Shown one piece after another: positions 1 through 6,789 of a stretch of 11,162 nt of DNA; positions within the stretch are counted from its first letter, which is position 1; each line of letters opens with the position of its first letter. The position numbers were made by a program, and so were the translations under genes. The notes under the pieces are model-generated. The model did no database searches, was not told the DNA's origin, and worked only from the letters and a program-made list of their open reading frames with translations. This DNA is from Bacteroidota bacterium (lineage in GTDB: Bacteria; Bacteroidota; Bacteroidia; Flavobacteriales; Flavobacteriaceae), in contig JAEWLD010000071.1 in assembly GCA_023393485.1 (NCBI GenBank), forward strand, positions 1 to 11,162. Direction: 5' to 3'.

Positions 1-17
1 TGGCAGTTCTAAAAAAT

Positions 18-47
18 AAAATCCCGTTCAATTGAAGCGGGATTTTT
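18..47 (-). terminator. Hairpin terminator, probably bidirectional
   Basis: An AAAATCCCG arm (18-26) pairs with CGGGATTTT (38-46). TTC/GAA extends the stem across a bulged G at 37, around a short AATT loop. Read on the minus strand the stem is followed by a T-rich run (TTTTATTTTTT), so it fits as the end of the DUF721 transcript. On the plus strand it is followed by TTTTTGTTTT, so it could also stop a transcript coming from the left of the window. Confidence 0.75.
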
Positions 48-66
48 GTTTTGCGAATCAATCCCA

Positions 67-114
67 AAGCGAAGCGGTTCCAAGGCGCAGCCGGGTCGAA
101 GCGCAGCGGGCGGG
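67..114. repeat. GC-rich triple 16-nt imperfect tandem repeat
   Basis: Three consecutive 16-nt units (67-82, 83-98, 99-114) share the core AAGCGCAGCGGG with substitutions. They are far richer in G and C than the AT-rich DNA on either side. The repeat ends exactly one base before the stop codon of the DUF721 gene and precedes its terminator, so it lies in that gene's 3' UTR. I do not recognise a function; it may be a dispersed intergenic repeat. Confidence 0.5.
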
Positions 115-411
115 TTATCTCAAAACCACATCCTTCACCACTTCCTTACCCAATTCATCATTGATCATCGCGATGATTTTCTGCTTGCCGTAACTCAATT
201 CTTCGCGTAAAACCGCTGAAGTCAGCTCAACGTAAAGCGTCGCGTTTTTCAGGGCGACGTTTCGCGTATAACTGTTGACACCGTTGCCCATGAGGTTTTT
301 CCATGCGTCTTTCACGGCAACCTCATCGATTCCTCCCTGGAGTTTATTGGCCTGGATGATTTCCTTGAGGATATCGCCGACCGGACTGTCGTTGCTGAGC
401 CGTTTCGCCAT
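115..411 (-). CDS. DUF721 (DciA-like) family protein
   Basis: This 98-residue protein looks like the DUF721 family, which includes DciA, the ancestral loader of the replicative helicase DnaB. Seen in the sequence: a helical N-terminus with the SPVGDILKEIIQ stretch, a VAVKDAWKNLMG segment (the W in this helix is typical of the family), then a beta-rich NVALKNATLYVELTSAVLREELSYGKQKII core, which is the part most conserved in DUF721 proteins. It is about the usual size for the short Bacteroidota form. Its ATG overlaps the TAA of the upstream lipoprotein gene by one base (TAATG), so translation is probably coupled. A role in replication initiation is known only for DciA members; for this one it is inferred. 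No signal peptide or membrane segment is visible. Confidence 0.8.
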   Translation of the reverse strand: MAKRLSNDSPVGDILKEIIQANKLQGGIDEVAVKDAWKNLMGNGVNSYTRNVALKNATLYVELTSAVLREELSYGKQKIIAMINDELGKEVVKDVVLR

Positions 412-830
412 TATTTCTTGCTGAAAGGAATTGGTTTTTTATAGTGGTATTCGAGTTTGCTTTCGTTTTTGAAAACGAGTTCATCATCATTGGCTTCGAT
501 CACTTCTTCCTGCCATTTCGCGTAATTTGAATTGTAGCAAAGATATGCTTTGCGATCTGCGAATTTTACGGTAATGTTTTCCGGCGCGCCGTTGTCCGTG
601 TAACTGCCATCGAGTTGCGGCGTCACTTTTTTGCGGATGCCCGAGTTGCCTTTGATCTCAAAGAAATCGATTATCGTATTGGCAGGATACTCTTTGGTTG
701 AACCGTCGGGCAGAATTACTTTTTCGATTTCCCAATAGCCGTTTATCTTGGCGATATCGGCGGGCCCGACTTGTTTGTTACAACCAAAAATCGCGAGCGT
801 GGGCAACAAAAACAGGAGTTTGGACTTCAT
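411..830 (-). CDS. Lipocalin-like lipoprotein
   Basis: A secreted lipoprotein of 139 residues. I chose the start at 830 rather than the in-frame ATG at 863, because only the shorter form puts the signal peptide at the N-terminus: MKSKLLFLLPTLAIFGC, with Cys17 as the lipidation site. The mature part begins with NGYWEIEKVILPDGSTKEY, the G-x-W strand typical of lipocalin-like beta-barrels, and continues as alternating strands to an EYHYKKPIPF end. From memory, small lipoproteins like this are common in Flavobacteriaceae, annotated only as lipocalin family; no ligand is known. The gene is coupled to the DUF721 gene by a 1-nt overlap. A TATCTTTG box lies 31 nt upstream of the chosen start and overlaps the longer ORF's start, which also supports the shorter version. 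Confidence 0.75.
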   Translation of the reverse strand: MKSKLLFLLPTLAIFGCNKQVGPADIAKINGYWEIEKVILPDGSTKEYPANTIIDFFEIKGNSGIRKKVTPQLDGSYTDNGAPENITVKFADRKAYLCYNSNYAKWQEEVIEANDDELVFKNESKLEYHYKKPIPFSKK

Positions 831-860
831 CGAGAGAAATTTTTGGTTCAAAGCTGGCTG

Positions 861-868
861 CAAAGATA
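861..868 (-). promoter_or_regulatory. Bacteroidota -7 promoter box (TATCTTTG)
   Basis: The minus strand reads TATCTTTGCA, a full match to the TAnnTTTG -7 consensus used by the Bacteroidota primary sigma factor. The nearest upstream TTG lies only about 14 nt away instead of the usual 19, so the -33 element is weak. It would drive the lipoprotein-DUF721 pair, with a leader of roughly 25 nt. Confidence 0.5.
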
Positions 869-925
869 GCTTTCACGGGTGTCAACCGAAATAAAAATAA
901 CAAAAATCGCAGTTAAACTATTGGT

Positions 926-933
926 TATATTTG
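926..933 (+). promoter_or_regulatory. Bacteroidota -7 promoter box (TATATTTG)
   Basis: TATATTTG matches the TAnnTTTG consensus exactly and sits 22 nt before the ATG of the serine hydrolase gene, giving a predicted leader of only about 17 nt. No TTG is found at the expected -33 spacing. Together with the divergent box at 861-868 it makes this 125-nt gap a divergent promoter region. Confidence 0.5.
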
Positions 934-955
934 ACATCTCAGCGAAAATTTTTTT

Positions 956-2056
956 ATGAAGTCAAAGGGTAAAATAAAAAACTTTGCAACGGCGACAAAA
1001 ACGCTTGTCATTGCTTCTTCTGCATTACTGATTTTTGGATGCAGCTCTGATTCCGATAACCAGCAGCCAATTGAAACGCCGTTGTATTTTCCACCGATCG
1101 GGACTGATACATGGGCAACGGTTTCAGTTGCCGAACTCGGCTGGAACCAGTCTGCGCTGACGCCGCTTTCAGATTATCTCGAAGAGAAACATTCGCGCGC
1201 TTTCATCATACTGGTCGATGGCAAAATCGTCGTCGAAAGCTATTTCAATGGCCACGCTGCTTCATCGCTTTGGTATTGGGCCAGCGCCGGAAAAACCTTG
1301 ACATCGGCAATGACAGGAATCGCCGGGCAGGAAGGCCTGCTCGATATTGACGACAAAGTATCGGACTATCTCGGCACGGGCTGGACCAGCGCGCCAATCG
1401 ACAAAGAAAACCTGATCACAAATCGAAACTTACTGACAATGACTTCAGGTCTCGACGACGCGCTAGGCGATAATGTCGACCCCGCAAACCTGCAATACCT
1501 AGCCGATGCCGGAACGCGCTGGGCTTACGCAAATGTGTACGTAAAGCTGCAGGATGTGATTGCGGCAGCTGCCGGGCAGTCTTATTCGGATTATTTCAAC
1601 GCGAAACTCCGCGACAGGATTGGGATGAACGGCGCGTGGTTTACTTCGGGCGACAATATCGTTTACGGAAGCGACGCACGCAGCATGGCGCGCTTCGGAT
1701 TGCTGATGCTCAACAAAGGCAAATGGCAGAACGATGTCATCGTGAATGAAAATTTCTTTAACGCGGCCACAAATACATCGCAAAATATCAATCAGGCCTA
1801 CGGTTATCTTTGGTGGCTCAATGGCAAAAGCAGCTACCACTTGCCACAGACTCAATTCCAGTTCAATGGCAGTTTGATTCCAAACGGGCCAGATGACATG
1901 TTTATGGCGCTCGGAAAGAACGACCAGAAAATCTATATTGTGCCAAGCAGAAGTATGGTCGTCATCAGAATGGGCGATGCCGCAGACAGCGTTAATCCCG
2001 CGCTGTCCGACTTTGACGACGTGCTGTGGCAAAAAATAAACGCACTGATCAACTAG
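956..2056 (+). CDS. Class C beta-lactamase-fold serine hydrolase lipoprotein
   Basis: A 366-residue exported serine hydrolase of the beta-lactamase/penicillin-binding-protein (AmpC-like, Pfam Beta-lactamase) superfamily. Residues 1-28 form a signal peptide ending in the lipobox LIFGC, with Cys29 as the lipidated residue, followed by a Ser/Asp-rich tether. The nucleophile motif SxxK is S110-A-G-K113, and the second motif YxN is Y191-A-N193. Toward the C-terminus, MALGKNDQKIYIVP (about 317-330) occupies the place of the third motif. It has A-L-G rather than the KTG of true lactamases, as is usual for the esterase/peptidase-like members. The substrate cannot be told from sequence; a 6-aminohexanoate-dimer hydrolase or D-amino acid peptidase-like activity is as likely as antibiotic hydrolysis. 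It is the only plus-strand gene in the window and ends convergently on the small membrane protein gene, the two stop codons sharing bases in CTAG. Confidence 0.88.
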   Translation: MKSKGKIKNFATATKTLVIASSALLIFGCSSDSDNQQPIETPLYFPPIGTDTWATVSVAELGWNQSALTPLSDYLEEKHSRAFIILVDGKIVVESYFNGHAASSLWYWASAGKTLTSAMTGIAGQEGLLDIDDKVSDYLGTGWTSAPIDKENLITNRNLLTMTSGLDDALGDNVDPANLQYLADAGTRWAYANVYVKLQDVIAAAAGQSYSDYFNAKLRDRIGMNGAWFTSGDNIVYGSDARSMARFGLLMLNKGKWQNDVIVNENFFNAATNTSQNINQAYGYLWWLNGKSSYHLPQTQFQFNGSLIPNGPDDMFMALGKNDQKIYIVPSRSMVVIRMGDAADSVNPALSDFDDVLWQKINALIN

Positions 2057-2220
2057 CGCGGTTTTTTAAAGTACATTTTGATCGCAAAAAAAAGAAACAC
2101 AAAACCGATCGCCGCAAATATATAATCCAATATGGCAATGCCCGCTCTCGAAAAAATATTCGACGCGATAAAACACACAATGCAGCCCAGGTAAATATGC
2201 AGCGGCTTCAGGTTTTCCAT
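2053..2220 (-). CDS. Small two-helix membrane protein (55 aa)
   Basis: A short open frame with ATG at 2220 and TAG at 2053-2055. It encodes 55 residues beginning MENLKPLHIYLG and ending KMYFKKPR. Two hydrophobic stretches are visible, about residues 9-24 and 28-50, the second rich in Phe and Ile, with a Lys/Arg-rich C-terminal tail as expected for an inner-membrane protein with a cytosolic end. It starts 4 nt after the stop of the upstream outer-membrane protein gene, so the two are probably one operon. Its stop overlaps that of the convergent hydrolase gene (shared CTAG). The frame fills the whole gap between the two larger genes. I do not recognise a named family; the function is unknown. 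It is below the length cut-off of many gene callers and easily missed. Confidence 0.7.
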   Translation of the reverse strand: MENLKPLHIYLGCIVCFIASNIFSRAGIAILDYIFAAIGFVFLFFAIKMYFKKPR

Positions 2221-2224
2221 TGTT

Positions 2225-3484
2225 CTATAGCGTGTATCTGAGATTTATCCCCACGGTTGAATATCTGAAAGTCACGTAGTTCTGGGTAGTATTGGCCGGG
2301 TTTTTACCGATTGTTGCCCTGACTTCGGCACCGAGCCGATCGGAAAAAACATACCCGACAGAACCTGCGAAGAAAACGCTCGCCCTGAGAACGGTCTCGA
2401 TTCGCGTTCCCGTATATGCCGTGGTTGCATTGGCGATATAACTCGAATGTTCAAATTTCCCGCCGACCGGAAAACTGAAACCCAGTCCAGCTTCACAAAA
2501 AATCTTGCTTTTTGCTTCAGGGTTAAAATACAAGCGGCCACCAATTGTCGGATTGATGAAAATTGCTTTCGTAGTATATGTGTGATAACGGATATCACTG
2601 GTAAATTCAGACAAATCCTCCTGAACTTCAAACTTGAAATTTGGGCTTTCAAATTCCACTCTTGCAATCAGGCCCCATTTTTCATCTGAATTGCGAAGTT
2701 CGGCTTCAAGACCAAAATTATAAAATATTGAATTTTCTTTTTCAGGCTCCGGATCAACATTCTTAATGGTTCCCGAACCCATTTGCGCGCCGCCCAATGC
2801 TGTAAAGTAAACCGTTGACCTTTTCTTTTTTGTGTTTCCGTAAAGCTGGCTCTGGCTGCCATGGCAATTATTATAAGCATTGAATTGCTCGAGAAGCGCC
2901 TTGCGGTCATAACGCAAAGTGAAGAATTTGTCTGATGCATCTCCCGGACAACCCAAATTGTCTTGCATTTGCTGCCTGAACGTACTGACCTCGCGTGGCG
3001 CGCTCGTGGCGCTGAGCACATATTTTTTATAAAGCAGCTGTTCGATTTTATCGACCTTGCCCTTTACGGTGTAAAAATATTTGTTGCCGCGACTGCTTTC
3101 GTAGACATATAGCGATGCATCGCCTTCTACCAGCACGTTCAGGAATACCGTCACGGTTGTAAAATCGGGATATTTGTTTGAAGGAAAATTATTGTACAGA
3201 TTGGCGTCGTCGAGCGCAATTTCGACTTTCTTGAGCTTTGTGTCATTGCCGATGCCGATTTCTGAAAGTTCAGTAAAAGCTACCGACGCCGACGCATCGG
3301 GACTTGCTTTATATTCCAGCATTTTGCCCTTGGCATTTAGGTTCTCGAGTGATGTCGTCCGCAATAAAGCCGAAGTTTTTTTGCCGGAGTTGTCAATAAA
3401 ATAGCCTTCTTCAAACGTTTTTTGCGCCAATGCGGGCAAACCGGCGAGAATAAATAATACGAGTAGGGAATGTTTAATTTTCAT
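2225..3484 (-). CDS. Outer-membrane beta-barrel protein with unknown N-terminal domain
   Basis: A 419-residue exported protein. Residues 1-20 are a signal peptide (basic MKIKH, hydrophobic core, cleavage after LPALA before Q21). Residues about 21-215 form a mixed alpha/beta region that I cannot name. It contains many surface-type strands, then a helical part with two cysteines (C179, C207) that could form a disulphide. From about residue 222 to the end, amphipathic strands alternate (for example TVYFTALGGAQMG, AIFINPTIGGRLYF, FCEAGLGFSFPV). The chain finishes with a VGINLRYTL strand, typical of porin-family/OMP beta-brl domains inserted by the BAM machinery. From memory, proteins of this layout in Flavobacteriaceae sometimes carry a misleading 'tRNA modification GTPase' label; no GTPase motif is present. 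It lies 82 nt downstream of ftsY, with the small membrane protein just behind. Confidence 0.75.
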   Translation of the reverse strand: MKIKHSLLVLFILAGLPALAQKTFEEGYFIDNSGKKTSALLRTTSLENLNAKGKMLEYKASPDASASVAFTELSEIGIGNDTKLKKVEIALDDANLYNNFPSNKYPDFTTVTVFLNVLVEGDASLYVYESSRGNKYFYTVKGKVDKIEQLLYKKYVLSATSAPREVSTFRQQMQDNLGCPGDASDKFFTLRYDRKALLEQFNAYNNCHGSQSQLYGNTKKKRSTVYFTALGGAQMGSGTIKNVDPEPEKENSIFYNFGLEAELRNSDEKWGLIARVEFESPNFKFEVQEDLSEFTSDIRYHTYTTKAIFINPTIGGRLYFNPEAKSKIFCEAGLGFSFPVGGKFEHSSYIANATTAYTGTRIETVLRASVFFAGSVGYVFSDRLGAEVRATIGKNPANTTQNYVTFRYSTVGINLRYTL

Positions 3485-3566
3485 GTTGTTTTGGTTGGAC
3501 GATAAATGTCAGATTTTTTATAAATAAAAAAAAATAAACCAAAACAATTTTACAGAAAATCTGCAA

Positions 3567-4520
3567 TTATTTAAAAAACGAATCTACGAACTCGTATTTA
3601 TTGAACACCTGCAAATCGTCGATGCCTTCGCCCACGCCGATGTATTTCACCGGAATCTGGAACTGGTCTGAAATCCCGATGACTACACCGCCTTTGGCTG
3701 TACCGTCCAACTTGGTAACGGCTAAAGCCGATACTTCTGTAGCCGCGGTAAATTGTTTGGCCTGCTCAAAAGCGTTTTGCCCGGTTGAGCCGTCGAGTAC
3801 AAGCATGACATCATGCGGCGCATCTGCGACTACTTTTTGCATCACGCGCTTGACTTTGGTAAGTTCGGCCATCAAGCCAACTTTATTGTGAAGACGTCCG
3901 GCGGTATCGATGATGACGATGTCGGCGTTTTGGGATACGGCAGATTGTAACGTATCAAATGCGACCGACGCCGGATCTGAACCCATTTGCTGCTTGACGA
4001 TTGGCACGCCTACGCGATCTGCCCAGATTTGCAATTGGTCAATCGCTGCGGCGCGGAATGTATCGGCTGCACCGAGAACGACTTTATAGCCGGCTTTTTT
4101 GAATTGGGACGCCAGTTTGCCGATGGTCGTGGTTTTCCCGACGCCATTGACGCCAACGACCATGATTACATAAGGTTTTTTATCTGCAGGAATCGTAAAT
4201 TCGGTTGCTTCGCCGTTGTTGGTTTCAGACAGCAGCGCGGCGATTTCCTCGCGAAGGATGCGGTTGAGTTCATCGGTGCCGAGGTATTTGTCTTCGGCGA
4301 CGCGCTTTTCGATTCGCTCGATGATTTTTAAGGTTGTTTCCACACCGACGTCCGAAGTGACCAATACTTCTTCCAGGTTATCCAAAACTTCGTCATCTAC
4401 TTTTGATTTGCCGGCGACTGCTTTGGTTAATTTAGAAAAGAATGACGTTTTGGTTTGTTCGAGACCTTTGTCGAGTGTTTGCTTTTTTTCGGAGGAGAAT
4501 ATGCGTTTGAAGAAAGACAT
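3567..4520 (-). CDS. ftsY: Signal recognition particle receptor FtsY
   Basis: FtsY is the membrane-associated SRP receptor GTPase that docks ribosomes carrying nascent membrane proteins onto the Sec translocon. The 317-residue protein has an N domain (about 15-100, four-helix) and a G domain with all the SRP-GTPase motifs: P-loop GVNGVGKT (123-130), DTFRAAA (153-159), DTAGR (205-209) and TKLDGTAKGG (269-278). The GVGEGIDDLQVF C-terminal signature is also present. The long acidic A domain of the E. coli protein is absent; a short basic N-terminus (MSFFKRIFSSEKK) with amphipathic character probably serves as the membrane anchor. It follows the rpmB-rpmG-DUF4295 cluster, an order I recall as conserved in Bacteroidota. 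Here a terminator and a structured element separate it from that cluster, so it probably has its own promoter (see 4743-4750). Confidence 0.97.
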   Translation of the reverse strand: MSFFKRIFSSEKKQTLDKGLEQTKTSFFSKLTKAVAGKSKVDDEVLDNLEEVLVTSDVGVETTLKIIERIEKRVAEDKYLGTDELNRILREEIAALLSETNNGEATEFTIPADKKPYVIMVVGVNGVGKTTTIGKLASQFKKAGYKVVLGAADTFRAAAIDQLQIWADRVGVPIVKQQMGSDPASVAFDTLQSAVSQNADIVIIDTAGRLHNKVGLMAELTKVKRVMQKVVADAPHDVMLVLDGSTGQNAFEQAKQFTAATEVSALAVTKLDGTAKGGVVIGISDQFQIPVKYIGVGEGIDDLQVFNKYEFVDSFFK

Positions 4521-4531
4521 TAATTAAAAAC

Positions 4532-4600
4532 GTTTGAGGTTTAAGGTTCAAGGTTAGTGCGCTCAAACTTTAAACTTTGAACTTTAAACTTTGAACTTTC
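4532..4600. repeat. Heptamer inverted repeat upstream of ftsY
   Basis: The left arm (4532-4555) is GTTTGAG, GTTTAAG, GTTCAAG and a partial unit. The right arm (4564-4599) has C residues exactly every 7 nt (4568, 4575, 4582, 4589, 4596) in AACTTTA/AACTTTG units. The right arm is an imperfect reverse complement of the left, with mismatches mostly of the G-T kind, and only about 8 nt separate them. In RNA it would be a long hairpin 12 nt from the ftsY start codon. Confidence 0.8.
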
Positions 4601-4740
4601 TAGCCCGGATGGCAGCAAAAAGCCCGCAGTTGAGAAAGCCAAGTTTTTGAAATTGAACTTGGCGACCAACGGAAGCCAAAGTGAAATTTGCAAAAACGGC
4701 TTGACCAGCGAGGACTTGCAGCGAACAGCCGGAATAGCTA
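4601..4740 (-). ncRNA. Candidate structured RNA element, possible ftsY leader
   Basis: The ends pair: TAGC (4601-4604) with GCTA (4737-4740), and CCGG (4605-4608) with CCGG (4729-4732), leaving a 4-nt bulge. Inside are a perfect 8-bp stem GCCAAGTT/AACTTGGC (4638-4645, 4656-4663) and a 5-bp stem AAGCC/GGCTT (4673-4677, 4698-4702). The terminal sequences TAGCCCGGATGG and CAGCCGGAATAGCT resemble a short intergenic element I recall from many Flavobacterium genomes. That is memory, not a search. Stems do not fix the strand; the minus strand is preferred because a perfect -7 box abuts the 4740 end. The element lies between the terminator of the ribosomal cluster and the heptamer hairpin. Function is unknown: it could be an independent small RNA, a leader of ftsY or a mobile repeat. 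Confidence 0.45.
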
Positions 4741-4742
4741 CA

Positions 4743-4750
4743 CAAATATA
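4743..4750 (-). promoter_or_regulatory. -7 promoter box (TATATTTG) for ftsY or the RNA element
   Basis: The minus strand reads TATATTTG, a full match to the TAnnTTTG consensus, directly next to the outer end of the structured element. The predicted transcription start would fall at about 4736-4739, giving ftsY a leader of roughly 217 nt containing the whole element and the heptamer hairpin. No TTG stands at the -33 position, where the preceding terminator lies instead. Confidence 0.4.
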
Positions 4751-4766
4751 AAACAATATAAAACAA

Positions 4767-4794
4767 AAAAGCCACTCCAAACGAAGCGGCTTTT
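4767..4794 (-). terminator. Terminator after the rpmB-rpmG-DUF4295 cluster
   Basis: AAAAGCCACTCC (4767-4778) pairs with GAAGCGGCTTTT (4783-4794) over 12 bp, including two G-U pairs, around a 4-nt loop. On the minus strand a TTTTTTGTTTTAT run follows. It begins 20 nt after the DUF4295 stop codon, so it ends the ribosomal-protein transcript and separates it from ftsY. Confidence 0.8.
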
Positions 4795-4814
4795 GTATAA
4801 CGAATAATGCCAGA

Positions 4815-4967
4815 TTATTTCTTTTTCAAGAACTCGTCTGCCAGTTCAGGAGCCATGATCGATTCAACGAAAGTGTAGGCGCCTGTCTTTGGTGATTTCA
4901 CCATTTTAATGACTTTAGACAATCTTTTAGAAGCTGTCTGGAGTGTTGCTACGGTTTTCTTTGCCAT
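4815..4967 (-). CDS. DUF4295 family small basic protein (probable ribosomal protein)
   Basis: A 50-residue, lysine-rich protein beginning MAKKTVATLQTASKRLSKVI and ending ELADEFLKKK, with a central VKSPKTGAYTFVESIMAP segment. These are the features of DUF4295, a family confined to Bacteroidota and encoded directly after rpmG. I recall that a Flavobacterium johnsoniae ribosome structure assigned an extra large-subunit protein (bL38) of this type; that identification is from memory and should be checked. It starts 6 nt after the rpmG stop, so it is in one operon with rpmB and rpmG. ATG at 4965-4967, TAA at 4815-4817. It is too short for many gene callers. Confidence 0.88.
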   Translation of the reverse strand: MAKKTVATLQTASKRLSKVIKMVKSPKTGAYTFVESIMAPELADEFLKKK

Positions 4968-4973
4968 GACTTA

Positions 4974-5156
4974 TTATTTAATTTCTTTGTGAACGGTTAC
5001 CCTTTTCAAGATCGGGTTGAATTTTTTGATCTCCATACGGTCTGGAGTATTTTTTTTGTTCTTGGTTGTGATGTACCTAGAAGTGCCTGGCATACCGCTG
5101 GTTTTGTGCTCGGTACACTCTAAGATTACCTGGATTCTGTTGCCTTTCTTTGCCAT
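4974..5156 (-). CDS. rpmG: Large-subunit ribosomal protein bL33
   Basis: A 60-residue bL33 of the 50S subunit, located near the E site. The sequence has the family core [24 protein letters not shown] and [17 protein letters not shown]. Only one cysteine is present where zinc-binding paralogues have two CxxC pairs, so this is a zinc-free (C-minus) form. It begins 26 nt after rpmB and ends 6 nt before the DUF4295 gene; the three are surely cotranscribed. No Shine-Dalgarno sequence precedes the ATG, as is usual in Bacteroidota. Confidence 0.97.
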   Translation of the reverse strand: MAKKGNRIQVILECTEHKTSGMPGTSRYITTKNKKNTPDRMEIKKFNPILKRVTVHKEIK

Positions 5157-5182
5157 TGCTCTTTATAGTTATTCCCGGAGGA

Positions 5183-5422
5183 TTACATTTTAATGAATCC
5201 TTCAGCCTGCGCTTTTTTCAAAACTGCAGTCAGTCCGTTTTTGTTAATTGTCTTGATTGTTGAAGCAGCTACACGAAGTGTAATCCATCTGTCTTCTTCA
5301 GCAAGGTAGAAACGTTTTTTAACCAAGTTCACAGAGAATTTTCTCTTTGTCTTGTTCATCGCGTGAGAAACGTTGTTTCCTACCATCGCTCTTTTGCCTG
5401 TAAGGTCGCAAACTCTTGACAT
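5183..5422 (-). CDS. rpmB: Large-subunit ribosomal protein bL28
   Basis: A 79-residue bL28 of the 50S subunit. The N-terminal signature [21 protein letters not shown] is diagnostic, followed by the basic [16 protein letters not shown] stretch that contacts 23S rRNA and the [19 protein letters not shown] segment. Like the neighbouring bL33, it lacks paired zinc-ligand cysteines. It is the first gene of the rpmB-rpmG-DUF4295 unit, 98 nt downstream of cinA, with a promoter-like sequence in that gap. The A-rich stretch before the ATG holds no Shine-Dalgarno. Confidence 0.97.
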   Translation of the reverse strand: MSRVCDLTGKRAMVGNNVSHAMNKTKRKFSVNLVKKRFYLAEEDRWITLRVAASTIKTINKNGLTAVLKKAQAEGFIKM

Positions 5423-5458
5423 TATGCTTTTCTTTTATCGTTATTCAAAATCAGGGTG

Positions 5459-5489
5459 CAAAGAAACGAAAAATAATTGGTTCGTACAA
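5459..5489 (-). promoter_or_regulatory. Promoter of the rpmB-rpmG-DUF4295 operon
   Basis: Reading the minus strand, TTG (5487-5489) is followed after 20 nt by TTTCTTTGCA (-7 box at 5459-5466). This is one mismatch from the TAnnTTTG consensus with near-ideal spacing. A start about 5 nt further on would give a leader of roughly 30 nt before rpmB. A second near-match, TTATTTTG, lies just upstream at 5487-5494. Confidence 0.5.
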
Positions 5490-5520
5490 AATAAATATTA
5501 CGCTTTTTTATCCTTTTTTT

Positions 5521-6783
5521 TTATTTGTTTTCTAAAGTCGTTTTCAGAATTTCCCTGCGCAACATTTCGAGCGATTTATTCACGCTTCTGTCGATGACTT
5601 TTTCGCGCGGCTGACCGAAATTAAACTCCTGGACAACAACATCGGTTGGCGTCGCGACGGCGATAAAGACGATGCCTACGCTTTTATCGGTGTTGTCCGT
5701 TGTCGGGCCTGCATTTCCTGTAACGCCAATGGCGTAATCGGTTTTCAGAATCCGTTTGGCGGCCGATGCCATTTCGCGCGCCACCTCGGCCGAAACTACC
5801 GAATATTTTTCAATCGTTTCTTTTGAAACGCCAAGCACATCAATTTTCACTTCTTCGGCATAACTGACGATGCTGCCTTTGTAATACTTGGACGATCCTG
5901 GAATCGAGGTCAACGTTTGGGCAATTTTTCCGCCTGTACAGCTTTCTGCGGTTGAAATGGTTTGTTTTTTTTCGGTCAGCAATTTACCGACAACGGCTTC
6001 GAGCAACTCGTCATCGTCAAACCCAACAATGATATCGCCGATGATTTCTGTCAGCGATTCAGTTTTTTCCTTGATTGTGTTTTCAAGCAAATCCTTGTTT
6101 TTACCGCGCGCCGACATTCTTAGTCGGACGCGGCCAGGCGACGGAAGATAAGCCAGTTTGATAAAATCCGGCAGGTTGTTTTCCCATTGTTCGATGCGCG
6201 CCGCGACCATGCTTTCACCCATTCCGTAAGTCAGTATGGTTTTGTGGACGATATACGGACGATCAAATTCGCTGATAAGCTTCGGGATGATTTCGTGCTC
6301 GACGATGCCTTTCATCTCGAACGGAACGCCCGGAAGCGAAATGAAAACCGTGTTTCCCTTCTGAATCCACATGCCCGGCGCCGACCCGTAACGGTTGAAC
6401 AAGACTGTGGCTTTTGACGGCACGAGCGCCTGGTCTTTGTTGACTTGAGTCAGTTCAACTTTAAAGATATTTGTCCACATATCTGTAATGTGGTCAAGCA
6501 CGCGCTGGCTGACGATGAGTCCGTCATCAAAATATTCGCAAAATGTTTTTTTGGTGATATCGTCTTTTGTCGGTCCAAGGCCGCCGGTAACGATGACAAG
6601 ATCGGCCTTATCCTGCAATGACGATAAAGTATCAAGGATTTGCTGACGATCATCGCCGATAGACAACATTTGCGTAGTCTGCACACCGATTTTGTCGAGC
6701 GCCTTGGCAATGTAGCCAGAATTGGTATCGGTGATTTGGCCGATGAGGATTTCATCGCCAATGGTGACAATGACTGACGTCAT
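5521..6783 (-). CDS. cinA: CinA: competence/damage-inducible protein, nicotinamide-nucleotide amidase
   Basis: A full-length 420-residue CinA. The N-terminal MoCF/COG1058 domain (about 1-170) opens with [18 protein letters not shown] and carries [10 protein letters not shown] (66-75), the nucleotide-binding loop shared with molybdopterin-binding proteins; in CinA this domain hydrolyses ADP-ribose-type substrates. The C-terminal PncC domain (about 260-415) has STAESCTGG (277-285), SYAE (307-310) and GVTGNAGP (353-360), and deamidates nicotinamide mononucleotide to nicotinate mononucleotide in the pyridine-nucleotide salvage cycle. Those activities are known for the family; nothing here suggests loss of them. 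The ATG at 6783 is adjacent to a heptamer repeat that fills the 86-nt gap to the HPt gene. Cotranscription with HPt and the FAH hydrolase is possible, as no terminator with a clear T-run separates them. Confidence 0.95.
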   Translation of the reverse strand: MTSVIVTIGDEILIGQITDTNSGYIAKALDKIGVQTTQMLSIGDDRQQILDTLSSLQDKADLVIVTGGLGPTKDDITKKTFCEYFDDGLIVSQRVLDHITDMWTNIFKVELTQVNKDQALVPSKATVLFNRYGSAPGMWIQKGNTVFISLPGVPFEMKGIVEHEIIPKLISEFDRPYIVHKTILTYGMGESMVAARIEQWENNLPDFIKLAYLPSPGRVRLRMSARGKNKDLLENTIKEKTESLTEIIGDIIVGFDDDELLEAVVGKLLTEKKQTISTAESCTGGKIAQTLTSIPGSSKYYKGSIVSYAEEVKIDVLGVSKETIEKYSVVSAEVAREMASAAKRILKTDYAIGVTGNAGPTTDNTDKSVGIVFIAVATPTDVVVQEFNFGQPREKVIDRSVNKSLEMLRREILKTTLENK

Positions 6784-6789
6784 ACTGCT

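Noticed and set aside
831..863. Longer start for the lipocalin-like lipoprotein
   Set aside because: The extra 11 residues would precede the signal peptide and overlap the -7 promoter box at 861-868.
1499..2032. Long open frame of 177 codons opposite the serine hydrolase
   Set aside because: It lies fully within a gene with clear catalytic motifs, has no family resemblance, and shows the composition expected of an antisense frame.
956..2056. Acquired antibiotic-resistance beta-lactamase
   Set aside because: SxxK and YxN are present, but the third motif is not KTG, there is no mobile element nearby, and the protein is a lipoprotein of the esterase/peptidase-like type.
3510..3563. CAGATTTT / AAAATCTG inverted repeat in the ftsY to outer-membrane protein gap
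   Set aside because: Only 8 bp separated by a 38-nt AT-rich loop, without a T-run in a useful place. It could be chance in AT-rich DNA, so it was not called a terminator.
4541..4780. Open frame of 79 codons on the minus strand between ftsY and the DUF4295 gene
   Set aside because: It runs through the terminator, the structured element and the heptamer hairpin. Its peptide has no recognisable family, and it is explained better as a by-product of non-coding sequence.
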